From contig CM027380.1 in assembly GCA_015680905.1 (NCBI GenBank), forward strand, positions 105,677,001 to 105,741,000: a stretch of 64,000 nt of DNA. Reading direction: 5' to 3'. This stretch comes from Coptis chinensis. Its lineage: Eukaryota > Streptophyta > Magnoliopsida > Ranunculales > Ranunculaceae. The first letter of the stretch is position 1; each line of letters opens with the position of its first letter. Made by a program: the position numbers and the translations under genes. The notes under the pieces are model-generated. The model saw only the letters and a program-made list of their open reading frames with translations, did not search any database and had not been told where the DNA came from. Positions 56,842-64,000 of this stretch are shown here, piece after piece.

Positions 56842-59604
56842 TCAGTTTCTGCTTCTTTTAATATCTTCGCCATCAATTTCAATGTTGGGAATGTGGGTTA
56901 AGATGCTCCAGTCCTCCTCTCTGTCCTCCTCTCTCGTAATGATAGGGCAGACCCAGATTACCAATTTGTGAAGCATGGTGAGTGGTTTCAACTCCTCTAG
57001 CTTGAAATCAAGGGATAGGCCGACTCGAAAACTCAATTCTTTAAGTGACGTGAGTTGGTTTAATCCTTGGGGGAGAGAGGAATGCGGAAAAGACGAGATT
57101 GTAAGAGTCTTGAGGTTGTTGTTGTTGTGGGTGAAGGACATTAACGATTTTGAAAAAACACCTACATCGTACCTCAAGTCCAGAGTTTCAAGCCGAGGAG
57201 GAAAAAGGTAGTGCGGTTCCACCTTCAAATTTGGGCAATGTAAAAGTCTCAAGTATGTAATATTGGACATCATCCTCATCCAAGTAGGGAGCGTGGAGCC
57301 AACATAATTTTGTATCGACAATTTTTCCAAGCTTTTATGTGGTTCCAGATTTTCAAGAACACCTTCCATCCTTCGTATCTCCGCTTCGCTGCTGACATGT
57401 TCAATATCTGGCCGACCTTCTTTATATCCGAAATTCAACCCCAAATATGAAATGTTTTTCTTTTTCTCCAATTCTGCTTGCTTGGCCTCATTCACACTTT
57501 TTACATGCCTTAACCCCTTAATAGATAGAATTCCTTTTAGAAAATTGAGATTTCCTAGTTCCCCAATCACGGACCCTTTGCTGCTTCCAACACTCACAAC
57601 AAACTTCATTAATGTTCGAAGCTGACTCAATCGCTCAATGCCTCCTCTAGGATAATAATTTAGATTCTCAGTGCCTGCAACTTCCAGATGTCTTAGGTTA
57701 GAAAGCTCACCAATTCCTTCTGGCAGTTTGCAAAGATCATAACAAAAGTTAAGTTTCAGTGTTTGCAAATTAACTAGACTTCTCACTGTCTCCAATTCCT
57801 TTAGTATTTTATTGCGAGACAAATCAAGGTACCGAAGATGTAATAATCTACTCACTTCACTTGGAAGTACTTCAAAGCCAGGATCACTATATGTATAACT
57901 CAAGTCCAAAGTCCTGAGACATGTCAACTGGTGTAATGCAGAAGGTACCGACGTGGATGATTTGGCTACCAGCGTGCGTAACTTCTTCGCTTCATAGATA
58001 GATGAATTCTCTATATCATCAACTGTCAAATGACGAATCTTATGACTGCTAATTTTCTCATTATTCACCAAAACAGAGCAATCAGTTTTTGTGAGGAACA
58101 CAGCAAAGTCATGTACGAGATCATGCATCTTGCATCTAACAATGTTTCCATCTTTGTCTTTCTTAAAATCTTGGAAGAATGAACGCATCGCCAGAGCATC
58201 AAAATACTCTACACCAACCATCTCTAGCTCTCTTGCTCCATCAGAGCCGAGATAACTTTGTGCCATCCATAGCTTCACCAGCTCGTCCTTCTTTATGTTA
58301 TGGTCTTTTGGGAAGATTGCACAGTACATAAAGCATCGTTTCAAAATTGACGGCAAAGCGTGATAGCTCAACAGAAGAGCAGGTCGTAAGAAACTACTTT
58401 TCTTGTGTTTTCCAAATGTCACTTTCTAATACACCCATCCAATCTTCTTTTGCTTGTTTGAATCGCATTAGACTTGCTAATGTCTTGACAACTAGTGGAA
58501 CACCTCTGCATTTTTCGCGAGTTCTTGTCCAATTCCCTTAAGTCTTTCACAATCTTCTTCCGATCTTTCTGAAAAAGCTATTTGCCTAAATATGTGCCAA
58601 CAATCATCTTCCGACAATTCTACCAGCCTCCGTATATAAGTTGAGCCGATCATCTTTGCAACTTCCTCGTTACGTGTGGTAACGATAATTTTGCTTCCTC
58701 GCTCACCACCATTTAGAGATAACTTCAATGGCTCCCAACAGTTGGAATCTTCAGTCCAAACATCATCTAGCACGAGCAAAAACAGCTTTCTCTTTACGGA
58801 CTTGCACAAATGCTGATGTAGAAGTTCCCACCCAACCACATCTTCTGGTAGCTTCTCTCTAGTAGCTTGTGCAATGATTTCTCTGGCAATCCTTTCAAGA
58901 TCAAAAGGTTCAGAAACACAAACCCATATTTTCAGTTTAAAGGTGGTCGTGATAGTTTCTTCGTTATACACTAGCTGCGCAAGAGTTGTCTTGCCAAACC
59001 CACCAGTTCCAACTATTGACAAGATAGGTATACGAACCCGAGTTTCTTGTTGACTAGTATCACATAGCAGCATGCTAAGTATCTCTTGTTTGTCATGATC
59101 CCGACCGAATATCTCTGATACATCCACAACAGAGCTAGTGAGTTGTCGAGGTTCCTCGTGACTATGACTCTGAACGAGGCCTAGTTGATCCTTGCTGAGA
59201 GCAATCACATCTAGTCCTTCTCTTATGCCTTTAATCCTATGAGCAATGTTGTGGCGTACACCAAGATGTTTAAAGCAAGCACACAGAGATAACAAGTAGG
59301 AACATACCCTATTGGTAACGTGAGAGCCATTAGCAGAAATGAGAATTCGTGTGTTCCATTCATCCAATACATCATCTGCATCATACATTACATCTTCGAG
59401 CTCTCCCAACCAAATCTTTACTGCACTATCATGTCTTTCCTTCTTTTCTGCATCTTCAAGCACCGCTTTAACCAAACGGAGCTTAGTCTCGAGGTTTTGT
59501 AATTCTTCACGAACCCCCACCACTAACTGCACCTCTTGTGCAACTTCTATTCGGATGAATGAGGTCAACTGATCCAGGACAACAGAAAGTATCGCTTCAG
59601 CCAT
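56842..59604 (-). pseudogene. CC-NBS-LRR gene, second copy (unit B), broken
   Basis: It starts with the same MAEAILSVVLDQLTSFI as unit A and is very similar throughout. The coiled coil and NB-ARC (59,604-58,510) keep GTGGFGKTT, LFLLVLDDVW and GSKIIVTTR. One base is lost in the GLPL motif at about 58,512, giving AKNAEVFH and stop. A net four-base gain with a stop lies at about 58,385-58,410. The following frame (58,400-56,842) carries CFMYCAIFPKDHN, KMHDLVHDFAVFL and the leucine-rich repeats, and ends EEDWSILTHIPNIEIDGED, the C-terminus lost from unit A. So the two copies are broken at different places. B cannot make one full receptor but could give a truncated CC-NB protein of 370 residues. 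Confidence 0.92.
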
Positions 59605-59678
59605 TTTTTTTATTGATCAACAAAGAAGAAATGAGATACAAGAAACTTAGTGCCAATGAGATTAAGATTACAGAAGTG

Positions 59679-59940
59679 TTAAATTGAATGTCTCGGCTGA
59701 GCAACCGCCGGTTCATTAAAGGTCAAAGTGTTAAATTCGGTTTCTTGGTTCGGTACTTTTAGAATCGGGTTTGGGTCATTTGGGTTTGGGTTATTGGTAT
59801 TGGGCCTTAGCCATTTGATGTAACGGCTGAGATCAAAATTTGTAACAGCATTAAGTCCACGGTATTCAATGGCTGCCATGTCATATGTTGTTGCTGCTTC
59901 TTCCTGTGTAGCTGGAAGTAAAAGCAATAAAAGGTCAGGG
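59679..59940 (-). pseudogene. AP2/ERF exon fragment (WRI/ADAP-like)
   Basis: Minus-strand [20 protein letters not shown], then [17 protein letters not shown] and an asparagine-proline tail, match the end of the second AP2 domain in WRINKLED/ADAP-type factors. Only this exon is present, within sequence inserted upstream of NLR-B that unit A lacks. No start, no first AP2 domain. Confidence 0.8.
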
Positions 59941-60223
59941 GTAAATCGAGAAAGATAATTAATTTGAAATTCGGTGGAGAGTTGAAACTTTAAAAAGCCG
60001 TTCGGGGTTGCTGATCTTCTCTCCAACTAACTAGTTTGACTGTTTTCTTAATTGAAAATGTTTAAATAATTTTTCGAAAGTAACCTTACATGCACATTGT
60101 AATCAACAGCTGTCTAATTACCAACTGTCTACAATGTAACTGTATTTCATACTGCAAAATTAAAATCCCTGAAGACATGGGAATTTTGTGTTTTCACGTA
60201 TTTGTACTTTTGTATGCTAACTT

Positions 60224-60325
60224 AGGAATAAGAAATTTCTATTGTCATAGAAATGAGATTTTGAACTTAGTGCCAATGAGATTTAGGAATAAGAAATTTC
60301 TATTGTCATAGAAATGAGATTTTGA
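60224..60325. repeat. Tandem pair of about 60 bp upstream of NLR-B
   Basis: AGGAATAAGAAATTTCTATT and the following 22 bases occur at 60,224 and again at 60,284. The linker CTTAGTGCCAATGAGATT also occurs at 59,647, where the AP2-bearing insertion begins, suggesting the insertion duplicated its junction. Confidence 0.75.
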
Positions 60326-60575
60326 AGTGTGACGACTAATAATGGGAGAGGATGACGAAATCATGGAGGGATACACTGGAGTCAAGTATGCAAGTTTGTG
60401 AACCATCCAAGCCAAATGAACATGCATGTGGATGCAATGAATGCACGTGTCTGATAATAGCGTCATGATGTTTTCTAATTTGTTGGTTTCTTGTTCATTG
60501 CGATAGTTTTAACTGTTAACTCTATTTTGGTAAGTGCCAATGTTTTCTAAACTTTCAATCACATTTGGCGTAAAA

Positions 60576-61060
60576 AAAACAAAATTTCAATCACATTTCA
60601 ATCAATTTCAATCTATTTTGGTAAGAGAATACACGTCCTTTTTGCTGGACTGGACAAGAGGATCGTATTCACGTCTTATTTAAGTGTGAATGGACTAAAA
60701 CTATCTGGTTTGCCTCAAATTTGGAGGGCATAAGAGCAAGTCCAATGGAGAGTAGTTATAATGGGCTGCTAAAAGATGTCACATAGGCCTTTTAGCAACT
60801 CCAACCAAATTTGGCAGTCGAAATTCGAAAAACCAGTCCAATTGACACTTTTAGCAGTTGTTAAGTTCAGGATACAGACGGCAGAGTTTATGCCGTCAAC
60901 AAACGCTATAACGCACAAATATCTTCTCAATCTCCCCTCACTACCAAAAACAAACTCGAGAAACTCCTCTCTCCTCACTCCTTCATTTCTCAATCCCCAT
61001 TTTTGTACTCAATACTCGTAAGTTTCACTCTCTCCTATTGAAATTCGATTTTAGAAATAG
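60576..61060. other. Gap right of the duplication
   Basis: AT-rich sequence with a MITE-end-like GAGCAAGTCCAATGGAGAG near 60,735. No gene. Confidence 0.4.
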
Positions 61061-61061
61061 T

Positions 61062-61185
61062 TTGAATGTTTGAATGTTAATTGAATTGAGGGTTAATTGA
61101 ATTGAATGTTTGAATGTTAATTGAATTGAATGTTTGAATGTTATAATTGAATTGAATGTTTGAATGTTGAATGTTGAATGTTCTG
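61062..61185. repeat. Minisatellite GTTTGAATGTTAATTGAATTGAAT
   Basis: About four imperfect tandem units of 24-30 bp built from TTTGAATGTT and AATTGAATTGAA, ending in short GTTGAAT repeats. Looser copies continue to about 61,400. Confidence 0.8.
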
Positions 61186-61439
61186 CGATACTATTGCTCT
61201 GTATGAGATTGCGATATTGTTGATTGTGAGTTATTTTGATTAGTCTAATGTTGAATTAAAATGTTGAATTGTTTGTTGAATTAGAACGTTGGAATTGTGA
61301 GGTTAAATGGATTAGTTTAATATTTGTTGAATTGTTTGTTGAATTAGAATATTGGAATTGATGTTAGAATGTTAGTTTGAAATTGTATGTTTTGTTTAAA
61401 TTGAAGTTATAAAGAGGATATTGTTGATTGAATTGCAGG

Positions 61440-63500
61440 TGCCATGCAAAATGAGTAACAAGGGTAAATGATTTTTCGATCGAAAATCAGTTACTAGATT
61501 GACACAAGAGTTGATGTCAACGTTAAACGTCGATGAAGAAAACGAAGGGTATAGTTTGCAAAACCCTCCAGTAATTCAATTTCCAAACCTAGTCGATCCA
61601 CTAACACATACTACATTGGTTAGAAGCTCTGAAACTCACATCTCTCATCGTGTAAATATGGTAAGCATTTGATCGTTAAATTTGATTTCTTTAACATCAT
61701 AATTTGTATTTTTTTTTTAATTTTAATGAAGTGTTTTGAATAAATGTTTAGAGAAGGGGGGGGGGGGGGGAGAGATGAAATTGCGATGTTGTTGGGCATC
61801 CGTGAACAATTGGTGGAAGATAATGCTTGACAAAGGAGATTGTTTTGAAAGCATAAGAAATGAAATTTTACAATCTCCATTTGGGTCATTGTTTCGATGT
61901 GGTTATCAAAATGCCGACCGTGGTTTGATATACACTTTGATCGAGCGGTGGTGGGACACAACTCACACTTTCCACTTACCACAAGTCGAGATAGGCATCA
62001 CTCTAATGGATGTTACTATGCTCACGGGAATGAGTGTAGGAAAGGGAAAGGCCGTTACGTTTGGAGAAAGTCATTTCACGACTTTTGATTATGCATGAGT
62101 AGCTCCTAAATGTGCGTTTTATTATCCGTATATTGCTGCATTACAGCCTTTCTTACGCTTAATGAAAAGACAACTCATAACTTTTATTGCCTTTTTCAAG
62201 TTATGGAGTATTTCAGACCACTTATCATAAAAGTTGCGTCTTAGCACCAAAAGGAGCCTTAATCACGCTTATTATAAAGACCAGTAGCTGCTATGGAAAA
62301 ATGCTGAGAAAGTCAAAGTCAAAGGTCAATGTCAATAGTCAAATCCCTCAAATGAGAAGACCAGAGATGGTGGCCCTTATCTCAAAATATGATGACTTTC
62401 TCCCTAATCTTATCTTGGTCAAGAAGGCACTAAAAAGCAAAAGTAAAAGTGAAGTGTGAGGTGTATAGTTTTTAATGGAGAAGGGCAAATCTGTAGAAGG
62501 TAAAAGTAGGGGTATATAATCAAAAAGCAAGAGAGAGATACATTATCCATTGTCTTAGGATCCAAACCATTTGGTTTGTTTAATTTCTTGTCTTGTTTTT
62601 CAATTAATGTTTTTATTTTCTTGTTTTTTTATTCCATTTCAATCAACTTGTTATTTCCTTGTTCTTATTTCAATCTTTAATTTTTTTTCACTTGTTCTCA
62701 TTTCAATGTTTTAATCAATCTTCCCTTTCATGTTTTCAAGTCATTTCAATACAACAATAAAAAATTTCAAGTTTTAATTAGCTTAGAACCATTCTAATCC
62801 ATACAAGAGTCTACCTTTCTTCTTCACATCTCCCTCACTCAAACTCTAAACAATTTAGGATGAACCTCACTCTTAAAATAACTTTTTGAAGTATACTCAC
62901 CACAATCTAAAACTTCAATACACAACAATGTTGGCCGAATATAAAGCCGGAGCATTGGGCTAAAGGGGGTATCAAACCATCCTTTTTTGTGAATGAATTC
63001 ATGGGAAAGAAGAAAGAGAGTGGCGAAGGTTGGTGCATGACGGGTACAGATCGGGAAAAATATTTGTAAACATTCTATTTTTACTTAATCTCGTAGTGTT
63101 TCTTCCCCACGGGTGATAATTCACTGAGATTAGGTTGGATAGAGTGTTTGGTTTGGTTAGAATACATATATCAGTATAATTGGGGTGATGCTATGTTCGG
63201 AGCTTTGATTTACGTATTGGATCAAGCGTGCCGAGTCACAACTAATATTACGGATGGTCAATGTGGTGGCTTCACCCTTCTTTTACAAGGGGTCTTATAT
63301 TAAATTACTTACAAGTTTGATTTTGATATTTGTTTTTATAATAATATTGGTGGCATGAGTACGTCAAGGATATGGACCGAATATGGCTCCTCTTTTGAGA
63401 CCGAATATAGACTGAGATATCGTCCCACATATTAGAGCATGGATGAATGACTTTAAAGATTGCCAAAGTGGTCAAGGATGCCACAACATTCACTTAGACC
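61440..63500 (+). pseudogene. Plant mobile domain (MAIN-like) gene relic
   Basis: Blocks on the plus strand: a leader with NPPVIQFPNLVDPL near 61,560; the core frame 61,790-62,098 (NNWWKIMLDKGDCFESIRNE, LIERWWDTTHTFHLP, VTMLTGMSVGKG); and, after a gap of about 900 bp, LGWIECLVWLEYIYQYNWGD, GALIYVLDQACRV and GGFTLLLQG at 63,130-63,300, then a degenerate tail. This is the PMD fold found in MAIN/MAIL proteins and in transposons. Frames break several times and an AT-rich insert fills 62,100-62,920. A run of about sixteen Gs lies at 61,756-61,770. Confidence 0.8.
62100..62920. other. Insert within the PMD relic
   Basis: AT- and T-rich sequence with repeated TTTCTTGTT/TTTCAATC words and no recognisable gene or clear element ends. 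Confidence 0.4.
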
Positions 63501-63536
63501 GAAACCAACTCGAGACTAGGTCGGCATTAGCGATAC

Positions 63537-63989
63537 CAGTGTTATCAGACTTGGCCAGGCCGGCAATTTGACCCAATAAACTGGTGAACCGATCCCCTAA
63601 CCGGGCTAGGTTTATGATCAGATCATTTAAGCAATTGACCCAGTGTGGAACCGGTTAGCTTGGGCGGTTTTCTCATAAACCCAGCTGAACCGGACTGTTA
63701 ACTAGTGGGCCGAGCCAATGCCAGTCTGACTAATTCTGCTATTCTTAGTAAATCAAACATAAATTGTTTATAAGCATACTCGAACCTTGGTCCCAAGGAA
63801 ACTCAATCTTACCCATCAACTCATCTGCCACTTTTTCCCCAAAGTGTTGCTGATATATGTAGGTATATACATATATTTAGTACAAGTAATGACCCATTTG
63901 GTCACCCGGTAACCCTCTTGGTTGAACCATTAACCCGATGACCCGGTCTTTTCACCGGGTTGACCTAAAATTGGGTCCGATAACAATGG
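63537..63989. mobile_element. MITE-like element at the right edge
   Basis: The ends CCAGTGTTATCAGAC and the complement of GTCCGATAACAATGG are imperfect inverted repeats. The sub-terminal parts alternate ACCCGGT- and CCGGTT-type words. No coding capacity and no clear target duplication. Confidence 0.55.
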
Positions 63990-64000
63990 GCGTCTGATGG

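Overview
This window is AT-rich nuclear DNA from a eudicot plant. The evidence is spliced plant genes with GT/AG introns (CLASP, FKBP62/ROF1, MRS2, STELLO, FRIENDLY, ILR3-type bHLH), CC-NBS-LRR resistance genes, a plant-type Helitron, Ty1/Copia and other LTR elements, an L1-like LINE and several MITEs. I cannot name the species from sequence alone.

Layout. (1) 0.7-14.2 kb is a decayed Helitron. It has a broken Rep/helicase gene (3.9-7.9 kb), a palindrome-CTAG 3' terminus at 13,543-13,569, and same-strand exon fragments of FRIENDLY (CLU family), STELLO (DUF288) and an ILR3-like bHLH gene. Pieces of FRIENDLY and ILR3 occur both before and after the replicase block, as if two units lay head to tail. 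A second Helitron-like terminus ends at 14,204. (2) 14.2-19.2 kb is mostly gene-free: a hairpin MITE, a dense TTGAC cluster and AT-rich filler. (3) 19.2-25.0 kb (minus) holds a five-exon plant-specific gene of unknown function. Its 4.5-kb third intron contains an L1-like LINE, an inverted LINE fragment and a decayed HSL2-like receptor kinase. (4) 26.3-33.5 kb (minus, unit A) holds an MRS2-type magnesium transporter pseudogene joined to CLASP exons, which are interrupted by FKBP62 exons, and upstream of these an almost whole CC-NBS-LRR gene. (5) 33.5-35.2 kb is a spacer with a Tourist-like element and an array of 21-bp palindromes. (6) 35.2-60.6 kb (unit B) is a direct second copy of most of unit A, expanded by a 12.7-kb Copia insertion in an MRS2 exon, about 6 kb of CLASP exons, more of FKBP62, and an AP2-domain exon. 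Its NBS-LRR copy is broken. (7) 60.6-64 kb has a minisatellite, a decayed plant-mobile-domain gene and a MITE at the right edge.

The strongest theme is exon shuffling. At least eight host genes are present only as fragments, almost all in one orientation within their cluster, and several join one another inside exons. In the first cluster a Helitron is the visible vehicle. In the second (MRS2/CLASP/FKBP62/NLR) I found no element ends. The most striking structure is a nest: MRS2 exon, then Copia element, then a non-coding LTR element, then an inverted solo LTR with a perfect 5-bp target duplication, then a hAT-type MITE. No bacterial-type system, CRISPR array, rRNA or tRNA gene was seen.
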